The notes under the pieces: generated by a model | Database searches by the model: none | The model's input: only the letters and a program-made list of their open reading frames with translations | Told to the model about the DNA's origin: nothing | Assembly: GCA_022822125.1 (NCBI GenBank) | Contig: JAJECF010000225.1 | Span: forward strand, 1-55,909 | Direction: 5' to 3' | Length of the DNA stretch: 55,909 bases | Origin: Alphaproteobacteria bacterium | GTDB taxonomy: Bacteria; Pseudomonadota; Alphaproteobacteria; Bin95 | Part shown: positions 23,988 to 37,220 of the stretch, one piece after another | Layout of the letters: each line of letters opens with the position of its first letter | How positions within the stretch are numbered: position 1 is the stretch's first letter | Program-made: the position numbers and the translations under genes

Positions 23988-25283
23988 ATGATCGAACGCT
24001 ACACCCGCGCCGGGATGGCGGCTATCTGGTCGGCGGAGGCCAGATTCCGTATCTGGTTCGAAATCGAGGCGCATGCGCTGGACGCCATGGCGGCGCTCGG
24101 CATGGCGCCCGCATCGGCGGCGCGCGCGGTGTGGGAGCGGGGCGCGTTCGAGATCGAGCGCATCGACGAGATCGAGGCCGAGACCAAGCACGACGTCATC
24201 GCCTTCCTCACCAATCTCGCCGAACATGTCGGTCCGGAAGCCCGGTTCGTCCACCAGGGCATGACCTCGTCCGATGTTCTGGATACCTGCCTGGCCGTGC
24301 AACTCGCACGCGCCAGCGACATGCTTCTGGCGGATCTCGACAGGCTTCTCTCTGCATTGAAAACAAAGGCCTGCGAGCATAAATTCACGCTCTGCATCGG
24401 CCGCAGCCACGCCATCCATGCCGAGCCCACCACCTTCGGCGTCAAGCTGGCCGGGCACTATGCCGAGTTCGCCCGCAACCGCGCACGGCTTGAGGCCGCG
24501 CGGGCGGAGATTGCAACCTGCGCCATCTCCGGCCCCGTCGGCACATTCGCCAGCGTCGATCCGCGCATCGAGGCCCATGTGGCGGAGAAGCTGGGCCTCG
24601 CACCGGAGACGCACTCCACCCAGGTGATCCCGCGCGACCGGCACGCCATGTTCTTCGCCGTGCTGGGCGTGATCGCCAGCGGCGTCGAACGGCTTGCTGT
24701 CGAAATCCGGCACCTGCAGCGCACGGAATTGCGGGAGGCGGAGGAGTATTTTTCACCGGGCCAAAAGGGCTCCTCCGCAATGCCGCACAAGCGCAATCCG
24801 GTGCTGACCGAGAACCTGACCGGGCTGGCGCGCATGGTCCGCTCGGCGGTGGTTCCCGCGCTTGAGAATGTGGCGCTCTGGCACGAGCGGGACATCTCCC
24901 ATTCCTCCGTCGAGCGGATGATCGGCCCGGACGCAACGGCAACCCTCGATTTCGCGCTCCACCGGCTTGCCGGGGTGGTCGAGAAGCTGGTCGTCTATCC
25001 CGACGCCATGCGGCGTAATTTCGACAGCCTGGGCGGCCTTGTCTTTTCCCAGCATGTGCTACTGGAGCTCACACAGGCGGGCATGAGCCGCGAGGACGCC
25101 TATGCCAGGGTGCAGGCTGCGGCAATGGCCGTCTGGGAGCGAGGCGGCGCCTTCCGTGCTGAGCTCGAACGCGACCCGGACATAGCCGCATTTGTGCCGC
25201 CCGCGCGGCTCGACGAGATTTTCGACGAGGACCGCCAGCTGGTCCATGTCGATACGATCTTCGAGCGCGTCTTCGGAACCTGA
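23988..25283 (+). CDS. purB: Adenylosuccinate lyase
   Basis: A 431-residue member of the fumarase/aspartase superfamily that cleaves SAICAR and adenylosuccinate in purine synthesis, releasing fumarate. Strongly conserved stretches include E-T-K-H-D-V-I-A-F-L-T, H-Q-G-M-T-S-S-D-V-L-D-T, R-S-H-A-I-H-A-E-P-T-T-F-G and the mobile signature loop K-G-S-S-A-M-P-H-K-R-N-P. The sequence looks like the housekeeping alphaproteobacterial PurB rather than a catabolic relative. It starts at ATG 23988 and is followed by a TcuA-like gene after 34 bases. Confidence 0.95.
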   Translation: MIERYTRAGMAAIWSAEARFRIWFEIEAHALDAMAALGMAPASAARAVWERGAFEIERIDEIEAETKHDVIAFLTNLAEHVGPEARFVHQGMTSSDVLDTCLAVQLARASDMLLADLDRLLSALKTKACEHKFTLCIGRSHAIHAEPTTFGVKLAGHYAEFARNRARLEAARAEIATCAISGPVGTFASVDPRIEAHVAEKLGLAPETHSTQVIPRDRHAMFFAVLGVIASGVERLAVEIRHLQRTELREAEEYFSPGQKGSSAMPHKRNPVLTENLTGLARMVRSAVVPALENVALWHERDISHSSVERMIGPDATATLDFALHRLAGVVEKLVVYPDAMRRNFDSLGGLVFSQHVLLELTQAGMSREDAYARVQAAAMAVWERGGAFRAELERDPDIAAFVPPARLDEIFDEDRQLVHVDTIFERVFGT

Positions 25284-25317
25284 CTCACTTTCGCCTCGCC
25301 TTCTTGGAGAATTCCCA

Positions 25318-26811
25318 ATGCCGGACCGCACAGTCGATGTCGTCGTCGTAGGCGCGGGCAACGCCGCCATGTGTGCCGCGCTCGCCGCCCGGGAGCAGGG
25401 AGCGTCCGTGCTCGTGCTGGAGCGCGCCAGCGAGGAGGAGCGCGGCGGCAACTCGGCCTTCACCGCCGGCAATATCCGCACCGTCTTCAACGGCGTCGAG
25501 GACATCAAGGCCCTCGTGCCGGACCTGACCGAGGACGAAATCGCGATCACCGATTTCGGCGTCTACAGCGAGGCGGACTTTTATGACGACATGGGCCGGA
25601 TCACCGAATACCGGACCGACCCGGACATGTGCGAATTGCTGGTGACGCGCTCGCTCGACACCATGAAATGGATGCGGAAGAAGGGTGTGCGCTTCCTGCC
25701 GATCTACGGCAAGCAGGCCTTCAAGATCGACGGACGCTTCAAGTTCTGGGGCGGCCTCGTCGTCGCCGCCTGGGGCGGCGGGCCGGGGCTGGTGGACGCC
25801 CTGCACGACTCCGGCGCGCGGGAAGGCGTCGAGGTACTCTACGGCGCGCGCGCTACCAACCTGCTGCACGATGACGACGGCGTGAAGGGCGTGCGCGTGC
25901 GCCAGGACCGGCGGAGTTTCGAGGTGCATGCCCGCGCCGTGGTTCTCGCCTCGGGCGGCTTCGAGGCGAATCCGGAAATGCGCACCCGCTATCTCGGCCC
26001 CGGCTGGGACGTGGCCAAGGTGCGCGGCACCCGCTTCAACACGGGCGACGGCATCCGCATGGCGCTCGATGCGGGCGCGCGGGCCTATGGAAACTGGTCC
26101 GGCTGCCATGCCGTCGGCTGGGACTTCAATGCGCCGGAATTCGGCGACCTCGCCGTCGGCGACAATTTCCAGAAGCACAGCTATCCCTGGGGCGTCATGG
26201 TGAATGCGGAGGGCCGGCGCTTCGTCGATGAAGGTGCGGACTTCCGCAACTACACCTATGCGAAGTACGGGCGCGTGATCCTGAACCAGCCGGGGCAAAT
26301 GGCCTGGCAGGTGTTCGACAACAAGATCATCCCGAATCTGCGCGACGAATACCGCATCCGCGAGGTCACCAAGGTCCGGGCGGATACCATCGAAGAGCTT
26401 GCGGCGAAGCTCGAAGGCGTGAATGCCGAGGCGTTCCTCGCCGAAATTCACGCCTATAACGCGGCCGTGCGGACCGACATTCCCTACAACCCGAACGTGA
26501 AGGACGGGCGCCGGACGGAGGGTCTGGCGGTGGACAAGACCAACTGGGCGAACACCATCGACGAGCCGCCCTTCGAGGGCTACCAGACGACCTGCGGCAT
26601 CACCTTCACCTTCGGCGGCCTGCGCGTGAACGGCGACGCCCAGGTCATGGACACGGACGACATCGAGATTCCGGGCCTCTATGCCGCAGGCGAACTGGTG
26701 GGCGGCCTGTTCTGGTTCAACTATCCGGGCGGCACCGGGCTGATGGCCGGCGCGGTCTTCGGCAAGATCGCCGGCGAGGCGGCCGGGCGGGCCGCCGTCG
26801 GCAACGAATAG
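25318..26811 (+). CDS. FAD-dependent dehydrogenase, TcuA (tricarballylate dehydrogenase)/fumarate-reductase-like
   Basis: A 497-residue flavoprotein of the succinate dehydrogenase/fumarate reductase flavoprotein family. It has the N-terminal motif V-G-A-G-N-A-A-M-C-A-A, the G-G-N-S-A-F-T-A-G-N adenine/FAD segment, and the C-terminal G-L-Y-A-A-G-E-L-V-G-G followed by Y-P-G-G-T-G-L. The overall pattern is closest to TcuA, which oxidizes tricarballylate to cis-aconitate, but no TcuB or TcuC partners are present. GGAGA precedes the ATG by 9 bases. The following carboxymuconolactone-decarboxylase-like gene suggests catabolism of a carboxylic acid. The substrate is not settled. Confidence 0.87.
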   Translation: MPDRTVDVVVVGAGNAAMCAALAAREQGASVLVLERASEEERGGNSAFTAGNIRTVFNGVEDIKALVPDLTEDEIAITDFGVYSEADFYDDMGRITEYRTDPDMCELLVTRSLDTMKWMRKKGVRFLPIYGKQAFKIDGRFKFWGGLVVAAWGGGPGLVDALHDSGAREGVEVLYGARATNLLHDDDGVKGVRVRQDRRSFEVHARAVVLASGGFEANPEMRTRYLGPGWDVAKVRGTRFNTGDGIRMALDAGARAYGNWSGCHAVGWDFNAPEFGDLAVGDNFQKHSYPWGVMVNAEGRRFVDEGADFRNYTYAKYGRVILNQPGQMAWQVFDNKIIPNLRDEYRIREVTKVRADTIEELAAKLEGVNAEAFLAEIHAYNAAVRTDIPYNPNVKDGRRTEGLAVDKTNWANTIDEPPFEGYQTTCGITFTFGGLRVNGDAQVMDTDDIEIPGLYAAGELVGGLFWFNYPGGTGLMAGAVFGKIAGEAAGRAAVGNE

Positions 26812-26853
26812 ACGCTCGCCCGACTCCACTACCCTTTTCGGAGGCTGACCCCG

Positions 26854-27426
26854 ATGGCGCGCGCGCCCTACCCCGATATCGAGACCCTGCCGGACGAGCT
26901 ACGGACCTTCGTCAAGCGCTTCGACCCGCTGATGAACGTCTTCCACATGCTGGCCCATACGGGGCCGGCGCTCCCGCATTTCATGCGTCTCGGCAATGCG
27001 ATCCTGTTCAAGGGCAGGCTCGACCCGGTGCTGCGCGAGATCGCGATCCTGCGCGTCGGCCACCTGCTGGGCGCATCCTACGAGGTCCACCAGCACAAGA
27101 TCGTTTCGCGCAATATCGGCATGGATGAAGCCAAGATCGCTGCGATAGAGCATGGCGAGGACGACACGGCGTTCTCGGAACTCGAAAACCTGGTCATCCG
27201 CTTCACCGACGAGGTGGTGGCGAGTGTCCGCGCGAGCGACGCGACCTGGAATGCGCTTGCCGCCCGGCTCGACAGCGGCCGGATGGCTGAACTCACGCTC
27301 GCCGTCGGCTTCTATTCCATGGTCTCCGCGTTCCTGGAGAATTTCGAGGTCGAAATCGAACCGGAAGGCGTCGTAGAAGACCCGATGAAGCGTCCCCGGA
27401 AAGCCGGGGAAGCCCAACCGACCTGA
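26854..27426 (+). CDS. Carboxymuconolactone decarboxylase/AhpD-fold protein without the C-x-x-C pair
   Basis: A 190-residue all-helical AhpD-like protein. The core L-R-E-I-A-I-L-R-V-G-H-L-L-G-A-S-Y-E-V-H-Q-H matches the CMD family, including the Glu and the two His that form the acid/base site. The redox Cys pair of AhpD is absent (G-A-S-Y-E where AhpD has C-x-x-C), so peroxidase or disulfide chemistry is not expected. A decarboxylase or lactone-forming role is more likely. A CGGAGG ribosome binding site is 9 bases upstream. It lies between the TcuA-like and bicupin genes, probably in one operon. Confidence 0.84.
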   Translation: MARAPYPDIETLPDELRTFVKRFDPLMNVFHMLAHTGPALPHFMRLGNAILFKGRLDPVLREIAILRVGHLLGASYEVHQHKIVSRNIGMDEAKIAAIEHGEDDTAFSELENLVIRFTDEVVASVRASDATWNALAARLDSGRMAELTLAVGFYSMVSAFLENFEVEIEPEGVVEDPMKRPRKAGEAQPT

Positions 27427-27444
27427 TTTCGGGAGGCGGCTACG

Positions 27445-29479
<2,035 letters not shown>

Positions 29480-29483
<4 letters not shown>

Positions 29484-30436
29484 CCCTCGATCTGCTCCGG
29501 GCCTGCGCCGTCGGCATCGTTGGCCGCCGCCTCGATGATCGCCGCATTGGGCAGCATGGGGGCGCCGTCGTCGGATTCCGGCGGCGGCTTGGGCTGCATC
29601 AGCATGGACAGCAGGCTGCCAAGCGTGTCGCGCAGGTCGCGGCGATGCACCACCATGTCGATAATGCCGTGGTCGTGCAGATATTCCGCGCGCTGGAAGT
29701 TCTCCGGCAGGGTCTCGCGGATCGTCTGCTGGATGACCCGCTGCCCGGCGAAACCGATCGCCGCGCCGGGCTCCGCGATGGCGACATCCCCCAGCATGGC
29801 GAAGGAGGCCGACACGCCGCCCGTGGTCGGGTCGGTGAGCAGCACGATATAAGGCAGCCCCGCTTCCCTGACCTCGGCGACCGCGATCGTCGTGCGCGGC
29901 ATCTGCATGAGCGACAGGATACCCTCCTGCATCCGGGCGCCGCCCGACGCCGTGACCGCGATAAGCGCGGCCCGCTGAACGACCGCGAGCCGCGCTGCCG
30001 TCAGGAACGCCTCGCCCACGGCAATCCCCATGGACCCCCCCATGAAGGAGAAATCGAGCAGCGCCGCCACCGCCGGCTGGTCGTCGATGACACCGTGCGC
30101 CACGCGCATGGCGTCCTTGGTTTTCAGCTTCGCCTGGGCTTCTCTCAGCCGGTCGGCATAGCGCCGCCGGTCGCGGAACTTGAGCGGATCGACGGGCGCG
30201 TCCGGCAGTTCAATGGTCTCGTATATGCCGTGGTCGAACAGCATGGCCAAGCGATCCGCCGCGTCGAGACGCATATGATGGTCGCAATGCGGGCAGACAT
30301 TGACCCGGTCCCGCAGCTCGCGATGGAAGATCATCTGGCCGCAATTGCCGCATTGCAGCCAGAGGTTCTCCGGCACATCCGGCTTGCGGACGAGGCTGCG
30401 CAGGCGCGGCCGGACGAATTCGGTGAGCCAGTTCAT
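29480..30436 (-). CDS. accD: Acetyl-CoA carboxylase, carboxyltransferase beta subunit
   Basis: A 318-residue subunit of the enzyme that makes malonyl-CoA for fatty acid synthesis, working with AccA. The N-terminal zinc ribbon is complete: C29-x2-C32 and C48-x2-C51 (L-Q-C-G-N-C-G; V-C-P-H-C). The carboxyltransferase core follows ([28 protein letters not shown]). It lies between trpA and folC, the standard alphaproteobacterial order. Its ATG overlaps the trpA stop by 4 bases (ATGA). Confidence 0.96.
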
Positions 30437-31236
30437 GCGCGCGCTCCCGCAACGCCGCCGGCAAGCTCACGGGCGAGCGCGCCCACGCGCTCCAGCATGT
30501 CCGGGCCGCCTGCGCCGATCTCGCGGACAAGGGCCGATCCGACGACGGCGCCATCCGCGACGCGGGCGATGGAGCCCGCCTGCTCCGCGGTGTTGATGCC
30601 GAAGCCGACCGCGACAGGCAGGTCGGTGAAGCGGCGCAGGCGGCCGACGGCGAACTCCACATCCGTCATGGTGGGCGAGCGGGTGCCGGTGATGCCGGCT
30701 ATAGAGACGTAATAGACGAAGCCGCTTGCGCGCTCGAGCACGAGGGGCAGGCGCGTCTCATCTGTTGTCGGCGCGACCAGGCGGACGATATCGAGGCCCG
30801 CGCGCTCCGCAGGGCCGCGCAACTCGTCCTCCTCCTCGGGCGGCAGATCGACGGTAATCAGCCCGTCCACGCCCGCCGCCTTCGCATCCGCCGCGAAACG
30901 CTCCGTGCCGTAACGGTAGATCGGGTTGAAATAGCCCATGAGAACGATGGGCGTGTCATCGTCCCCGGCCCGGAAGGCGCGCACTAGGTCCAAAATGCGC
31001 CTCATGCTCATACCCGCCGCAAGCGCCCGCGCGCCGCCTGCCTGGATCGTCGGTCCGTCCGCCATGGGATCGGTGAAGGAAACGCCGATCTCCAGAATGT
31101 CCGCCCCCGCTTCCGCCAGACGGCGCAGAATGGCGAGGCTGGTGTCGAAATCCGGGTCGCCGCCGCTGACGAAGGCCACGAAAGCGGCGCGGTCCGCCTT
31201 CTGCAAGGCCTGGAAGCGCGCCGCGATCCGGCTCAC
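30433..31236 (-). CDS. trpA: Tryptophan synthase alpha subunit
   Basis: A 267-residue TIM-barrel that splits indole-3-glycerol phosphate to indole and glyceraldehyde-3-phosphate. The catalytic E49 (I-L-E-I-G-V) and D60 (P-M-A-D-G-P) fall at the classical positions. Phosphate-binding G-F-G-I and G-S-A-L-V are present. I start it at the GTG at 31236, which overlaps the trpB stop (GTGA) and gives the normal length; the much longer open frame upstream is a shadow of trpB. TrpA pairs with TrpB so that indole is channelled. Confidence 0.96.
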   Translation of the reverse strand: MSRIAARFQALQKADRAAFVAFVSGGDPDFDTSLAILRRLAEAGADILEIGVSFTDPMADGPTIQAGGARALAAGMSMRRILDLVRAFRAGDDDTPIVLMGYFNPIYRYGTERFAADAKAAGVDGLITVDLPPEEEDELRGPAERAGLDIVRLVAPTTDETRLPLVLERASGFVYYVSIAGITGTRSPTMTDVEFAVGRLRRFTDLPVAVGFGINTAEQAGSIARVADGAVVGSALVREIGAGGPDMLERVGALARELAGGVAGARA

Positions 31237-32453
31237 AGATCGATCCCCAGCGCTTCGCCGACGCTGAAGACATCCTTGTCGCCGCGTCCGCACATGTTCA
31301 TCACCAGGATATGGTCGCGCGGCAGGTCCGGCGCAGCGCGGATCACCCAGGCAAGCGCGTGCGCCGGCTCCAGCGCGGGAATGATGCCTTCCAGCCTGGC
31401 GCAGAGCTGAAAGGCCTCCAGGGCTTCCGCATCCGTCGCCGACATGTATTCCGCGCGCCCGGCATCCTTGAGCCAGGCGTGCTCCGGCCCGATTCCGGGA
31501 TAGTCGAGGCCGGCCGAGATCGAATGCGCATCCGTGATCTGGCCGTCCTCGTTCTGCAGCAGGTAGGTGCGGTTGCCATGCAGCACGCCGGGAGAACCGC
31601 CGGTGAGCGAGGCGGCGTGCTCGCCCGTCTCCAGCCCGCGCCCCGCCGCTTCCACACCGACAATGCGCACCTCCGGCTCGTCGAGGAAGGGATGGAAAAG
31701 GCCGATCGCGTTCGAGCCGCCGCCGATGCAGGCGACCACCGTGTCCGGCAACCGCCCTTCGGCTTCCACAATCTGCGCGCGCGCCTCGTCGCCGATAACG
31801 CACTGGAAGTCCCGCACCATCTCCGGATAGGGCGCGGGGCCCGCAGCCGTGCCGATGATGTAGAAGGTGTCATGGACATTGGCGACCCAGTCGCGGAGCG
31901 CCTCGTTCAACGCATCCTTCAGCGTGCGCGAACCGCTCTCGACCGCTTTCACCTCCGCACCGAGCAGGCGCATGCGGAAGACATTGGGCGCCTGCCGGTC
32001 GATGTCCACGGAACCCATATAGACCGTGCAGGGCAGGTCGAACCGGGCGCAGACCGTCGCCGCTGCCACGCCGTGCTGCCCTGCCCCTGTTTCTGCGATG
32101 ATCCGGGTCTTGCCCATGCGCCGGGCGAGAAGGATCTGGCCGAGGCAATTGTTGATCTTGTGCGAGCCGGTGTGGTTCAACTCGTCGCGCTTGAAGTAGA
32201 TTTTCGCGCCGCCCAGATGCGCGGTCAGCCGCTCGGCGAAATAGAGCGGGCTCGGCCGGCCGGTATAGTGCCTGTGGAACCGGCCCATCTCCTCGTGGAA
32301 GGCCGGGTCGTTTTTCGCCTCCTCATAGGCGGCGCCGACCTCGCGGATGAGCGGCATCAGCGTTTCGGCGACATAGCGGCCGCCATAAAGGCCGAAATGG
32401 CCCCGGTCGTCGGGCCCCAAGCGGTAGCTGTTGGCGGCGGTATCGGGACTCAT
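31233..32453 (-). CDS. trpB: Tryptophan synthase beta subunit
   Basis: A 406-residue PLP enzyme that joins indole and serine. The PLP lysine is K99 ([11 protein letters not shown]). The Gly-rich phosphate cup is [10 protein letters not shown], and [10 protein letters not shown] carries the catalytic Glu. The ATG at 32453 (GGGGAA just upstream) gives the family N-terminus; an ATG 13 codons earlier (32492) is less likely. It follows trpF after 58 bases and is coupled to trpA. Confidence 0.96.
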   Translation of the reverse strand: MSPDTAANSYRLGPDDRGHFGLYGGRYVAETLMPLIREVGAAYEEAKNDPAFHEEMGRFHRHYTGRPSPLYFAERLTAHLGGAKIYFKRDELNHTGSHKINNCLGQILLARRMGKTRIIAETGAGQHGVAAATVCARFDLPCTVYMGSVDIDRQAPNVFRMRLLGAEVKAVESGSRTLKDALNEALRDWVANVHDTFYIIGTAAGPAPYPEMVRDFQCVIGDEARAQIVEAEGRLPDTVVACIGGGSNAIGLFHPFLDEPEVRIVGVEAAGRGLETGEHAASLTGGSPGVLHGNRTYLLQNEDGQITDAHSISAGLDYPGIGPEHAWLKDAGRAEYMSATDAEALEAFQLCARLEGIIPALEPAHALAWVIRAAPDLPRDHILVMNMCGRGDKDVFSVGEALGIDL

Positions 32454-32511
32454 CGCGTTCGTTCCCCGGGTCGCGCAGTCGCGCCGGACCATACGCGCGC
32501 CGGCTCAGGAA

Positions 32512-33153
32512 TCATAGCGTCGCCGCCGTCTCCAGGAACGCGCGCACCAGCGCCGGGTCCTTGACGCCCCGGCTCCGCTCCACGCCGGAGGACACATCGA
32601 CGGCGCGCGCCCCGGATATGCGTACCGCCTCCTCCAGATTGCCCGCTGTCAGCCCGCCGGACAACAGCCAGGGCAGGTTCGGCAGGGGTGCGGCGAGCAA
32701 CGACCAGTCGAAAGCGCGGGCGTTGCCGCCCGGCAGGCGCGCGCCTGCGGGCGGGCGCGAATCGAACAACAGACGGTCGGCGGCTCCCTCGAATGCGAAG
32801 GCGGCCGAGACATCGCCCGGACCGGAAACGGGCGCCGCCTTCCAGACCTCCAGACCGAAGCGCCGACGGATTTCCGCCGTGCGTTCAGGCGTTTCCCGCC
32901 CGTGGAGTTGCAGGATTTCGAGCCCGGCCGCTTCGGCAGCCGGCCCGATAGCCGCATCGGCGGCGTCCACGAACAGTCCGACCTTGAGCACGCCCGGCGG
33001 CACTTGCGATGCAAGGTCCGCCGCGGCTTCGAGCGACACTTCCCGCGGGCTGCCTGCGGCGAAGACAAAGCCGACCGCGGCCGCACCGCCCCCCACAGCG
33101 CTCTCCAGAGTCTGCCGGTCCCGGATACCGCAAATCTTCACCCGGACCGGCAT
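32512..33153 (-). CDS. trpF: Phosphoribosylanthranilate isomerase
   Basis: A 213-residue TIM-barrel catalysing the Amadori rearrangement in tryptophan synthesis. The catalytic Cys is in V-K-I-C-G-I-R (C8), and the general acid Asp is in R-L-L-F-D-S-R. The phosphate site is L-S-G-G-L-T-A-G-N with V-D-V-S-S-G-V-E. The ATG shares its last base with the TGA of the lapA-like gene (ATG 33153-33151, TGA 33155-33153), so the two are coupled. Confidence 0.95.
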   Translation of the reverse strand: MPVRVKICGIRDRQTLESAVGGGAAAVGFVFAAGSPREVSLEAAADLASQVPPGVLKVGLFVDAADAAIGPAAEAAGLEILQLHGRETPERTAEIRRRFGLEVWKAAPVSGPGDVSAAFAFEGAADRLLFDSRPPAGARLPGGNARAFDWSLLAAPLPNLPWLLSGGLTAGNLEEAVRISGARAVDVSSGVERSRGVKDPALVRAFLETAATL

Positions 33154-33461
33154 CAGCGAGCGGCGGTCAGCGCCGGGCTCTTTCCGCCCGCGCGCACCAC
33201 GGTCGTGTCCTTACGATCTTCCGCGCGCATCGCCTGCCGGCGCAGGCGGCGTCTGCGCGCCCTGCCGCCCGCAATCCCGGAGAGCGTCCAGCCCGCCACC
33301 AGACCGGCGGCAAGCGGCGCTAGGACAATGAAGTAGACCGGCAGCGAAACGGTCGAACCGACCGGGAAAATACCGACCGCGACCTCATGCATGTTCTCGA
33401 CCGCAAATAAGGCTGCCACCAGGGCAATCGCGAGAATACAAGCTGCCCGGATGAACGCCAT
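33153..33461 (-). CDS. LapA-domain inner-membrane protein
   Basis: A 102-residue protein with two transmembrane segments (about 5-22 and 40-65) joined by a short loop, and a very basic cytoplasmic tail (G-R-A-R-R-R-R-L-R-R). This is the DUF1049/LapA architecture. In E. coli, LapA works with LapB to regulate LPS assembly, but no lapB is here and the alphaproteobacterial gene between ihfB and trpF is of unknown role. It lies 13 bases after ihfB and is coupled to trpF. Confidence 0.83.
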   Translation of the reverse strand: MAFIRAACILAIALVAALFAVENMHEVAVGIFPVGSTVSLPVYFIVLAPLAAGLVAGWTLSGIAGGRARRRRLRRQAMRAEDRKDTTVVRAGGKSPALTAAR

Positions 33462-33474
33462 GGCAAGCCCGCCT

Positions 33475-33762
33475 TTACTCCGTTGGCTCGTTCAATCGTT
33501 CGCGAAGACGCTTCCCTGCCTTGAAGGCTGGCAGAAATTTGGCCTCGACCGGGACGGACGCACCGGTTGCCGGATTACGCCCTGTACGCGCTTGACGCTC
33601 CTTCGCCCAAAAGGCCCCGAAGCCGCGCAATTCGACACGGTCGCCACGGGCCATGGCTTCGGAAATTTCATTGAAAAAGGTCACAACTAATTTTACGGCA
33701 TCCTTGAATTCTAACTCGGGATTTCGTTCTGCAATACGTTTGATTAACTCGGAACGAGTCAT
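33475..33762 (-). CDS. ihfB: Integration host factor beta subunit
   Basis: A 95-residue DNABII protein that bends DNA as a heterodimer with IhfA. It has the N-terminal [11 protein letters not shown], the core [12 protein letters not shown], and the DNA-binding arm R-T-G-R-N-P-A-T-G with the intercalating Pro. The C-terminal [11 protein letters not shown] closes the fold. A strong GGGGGAGG lies 7 bases before the ATG. The neighbours (sppA, rpsA, cmk, aroA upstream) fit IhfB rather than HU. Confidence 0.94.
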   Translation of the reverse strand: MTRSELIKRIAERNPELEFKDAVKLVVTFFNEISEAMARGDRVELRGFGAFWAKERQARTGRNPATGASVPVEAKFLPAFKAGKRLRERLNEPTE

Positions 33763-33788
33763 GCATCAACCTCCCCCGTCCGCCAATA

Positions 33789-34706
33789 CTATCGGAGCGA
33801 AGGATGCCAAATCGCCAGTAGCCCGTCAAGCAAAAGTCTCTCCGCTGTAGCGTTTTTTCCGAGCAAACGACCGGCAATCCGATCCAGCCAGTCGCTGTCC
33901 TGCTCAGGGTCCCGGTCGATTGTTGCAAGGCCGCGCTCGATGCCGTGCTGTTCCGCCAGCCACTCGCGCGCCGCGGCCTCGCCGCCAATGGTGTCGATGA
34001 GGCCGTTGCCGACGGCCGACCGCCCGGTGAAGACGCGCCCGTCGGCGAGATCCAGCACTTCGGCGCGGCTGAGCGGACGGCGTTCGACCACCATATCCAC
34101 GAACATGGAGAAGATTTCATCCACCAGCGCCTGGACGGCGGCGCGGCCGGCGGGCGTCAGCCGCTCCACCGGATTCGGCACTGTTTTCAACGGCCCGCTG
34201 CGCATGACATCGACGCCGATGCCGAGCGTCTCCATGAGCTCCGCAACCTGCGGCGCCTGGAGGATGACGCCGATCGAACCCGTGATCGTGGCGTTGCGCG
34301 CGAAGATGCGGTCCGCCCCGATAGCGACCATATAGGCGCCCGATGCTGCGGTTGCGCCCATTACGGCCGCAACCGGTTTCGCGGCGCCGACTTTCCTCAT
34401 CGCCATGTAGAGCGCTTCCGCCCCGGCCGCCGACCCTCCCGAACTGTCGATGAACACCAGCAGCGCCCTGGCGCGGCCGTCCGTCGCGATTTCATCCAGG
34501 CGCCGCCGCAATTCGCGGTCGTCGCGGATGAACCCTTCGACATGGACCCGCGCCACATGGTCGCCGCCCTCGGCGACGGGCCCCGCTGCCGAATACAGCA
34601 CGGCACCCAGCGCCGCCGCCGCCGCCGCCGCGAACAGCGCGGCCAGCCGCCAGAGGCGCAGCTGGCGCTTCAGCCGCGCATGGCGGACTGCAGCGAGCGC
34701 GGCCAC
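33789..34706 (-). CDS. sppA: Signal peptide peptidase SppA (short type)
   Basis: A 305-residue membrane-anchored Ser/Lys protease that degrades leftover signal peptides. An uncleaved N-terminal anchor spans about 20-40. The nucleophile is S122 (T-A-A-S-G-A-Y-M-V-A) and the general base K174 (S-G-P-L-K-T-V-P-N-P). The length fits the half-size SppA36K form that assembles as an octamer. It starts at a GTG 18 bases after rpsA, within the rpsA-to-trp block. Confidence 0.93.
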   Translation of the reverse strand: MAALAAVRHARLKRQLRLWRLAALFAAAAAAALGAVLYSAAGPVAEGGDHVARVHVEGFIRDDRELRRRLDEIATDGRARALLVFIDSSGGSAAGAEALYMAMRKVGAAKPVAAVMGATAASGAYMVAIGADRIFARNATITGSIGVILQAPQVAELMETLGIGVDVMRSGPLKTVPNPVERLTPAGRAAVQALVDEIFSMFVDMVVERRPLSRAEVLDLADGRVFTGRSAVGNGLIDTIGGEAAAREWLAEQHGIERGLATIDRDPEQDSDWLDRIAGRLLGKNATAERLLLDGLLAIWHPSLR

Positions 34707-34724
34707 CGCAGCACGCCGCGCCCG

Positions 34725-36485
<1,761 letters not shown>

Positions 36486-36522
36486 TCGGCTGCTGCGTTC
36501 CTTTCCAACTGCAAACCGCCCC

Positions 36523-36548
36523 GCCCTTCGCTCTCATCGGCGAAGGGC
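36523..36548. promoter_or_regulatory. Perfect hairpin between cmk and rpsA
   Basis: GCCCTTCGC (36523-36531) and GCGAAGGGC (36540-36548) pair perfectly around an 8-base loop. The stem contains the end of cmk and its stop lies in the loop region (36534-36536). No T-run follows in the direction of transcription, so it is more likely a processing or translation-control hairpin in the rpsA leader than a terminator. Confidence 0.4.
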
Positions 36549-37220
36549 AAGCCGATCCTTCCTCAATCTTCCGCCCGGGCCCGACCCGCCTTCCAAAGCC
36601 GCGAGACGCTCCTTCGCCAGACGGAGCGCCCGCCGGAAGACCGCCTCCGGGGTCATCCCCGTTGTGTCGATCTCTACAGCGTCGTCCGCCTGCCGCAAAG
36701 GCGCGGTCCGCCGGTCGCGGTCTATCGAGTCGCGCGCGGCAAGCTCGGCCAGAACATGCGGCAACATAAGCGTTTCGCCCTTCGACCGCAACTCTTCCAG
36801 ACGACGCCGAGCACGCTCCTCCACGCAAGCGGTTACAAACAGTTTGAGTTCTGCATCCGGGCAGATGACGGTGCCAATGTCCCGCCCGTCCAGAACGGCT
36901 CCGGGCGGCGTCGCCGCCACCCGCCTCTGGAAGGCTAACAAGGCGGCCCGCACCGCCGGCAAGGTTGCCACGCGGGAGGCCGCATCGCCCACCGCCTCGC
37001 TGCGCAGACCGGGATCGTCCAGAGCGGACGGGTCCAGCCTTTCGGCATGGGCGGCGGCGGCCCCGGCGTCGTCCGGGTCGCCGCCTGCGTCCAGCACCGA
37101 TTTCGCGACGGCGCGGTAGATCGCGCCCGTATCGAGATAGACATAACCGAGCGCAACCGCGAGCCGGCGCGCCAGCGTGCCCTTGCCGGCGGCCGCCGGC
37201 CCGTCAATGGCGACGATCAC
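36534..37220 (-). CDS. cmk: Cytidylate kinase
   Basis: A 228-residue P-loop kinase that phosphorylates CMP and dCMP. It has the Walker [12 protein letters not shown] (6-16), [12 protein letters not shown] for the acceptor site, and L-D-G-R-D-I-G-T-V. The lid follows (D-R-R-T-A-P-L). It starts at a GTG overlapping the aroA stop (GTGA) and is followed by rpsA. Confidence 0.95.
   Translation of the reverse strand: MIVAIDGPAAAGKGTLARRLAVALGYVYLDTGAIYRAVAKSVLDAGGDPDDAGAAAAHAERLDPSALDDPGLRSEAVGDAASRVATLPAVRAALLAFQRRVAATPPGAVLDGRDIGTVICPDAELKLFVTACVEERARRRLEELRSKGETLMLPHVLAELAARDSIDRDRRTAPLRQADDAVEIDTTGMTPEAVFRRALRLAKERLAALEGGSGPGGRLRKDRLALRR

Noticed and set aside
21764..23989. A 741-codon minus-strand frame antisense to the AidB-like dehydrogenase
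   Set aside because: It is an antisense shadow, with no start signal and no family match.
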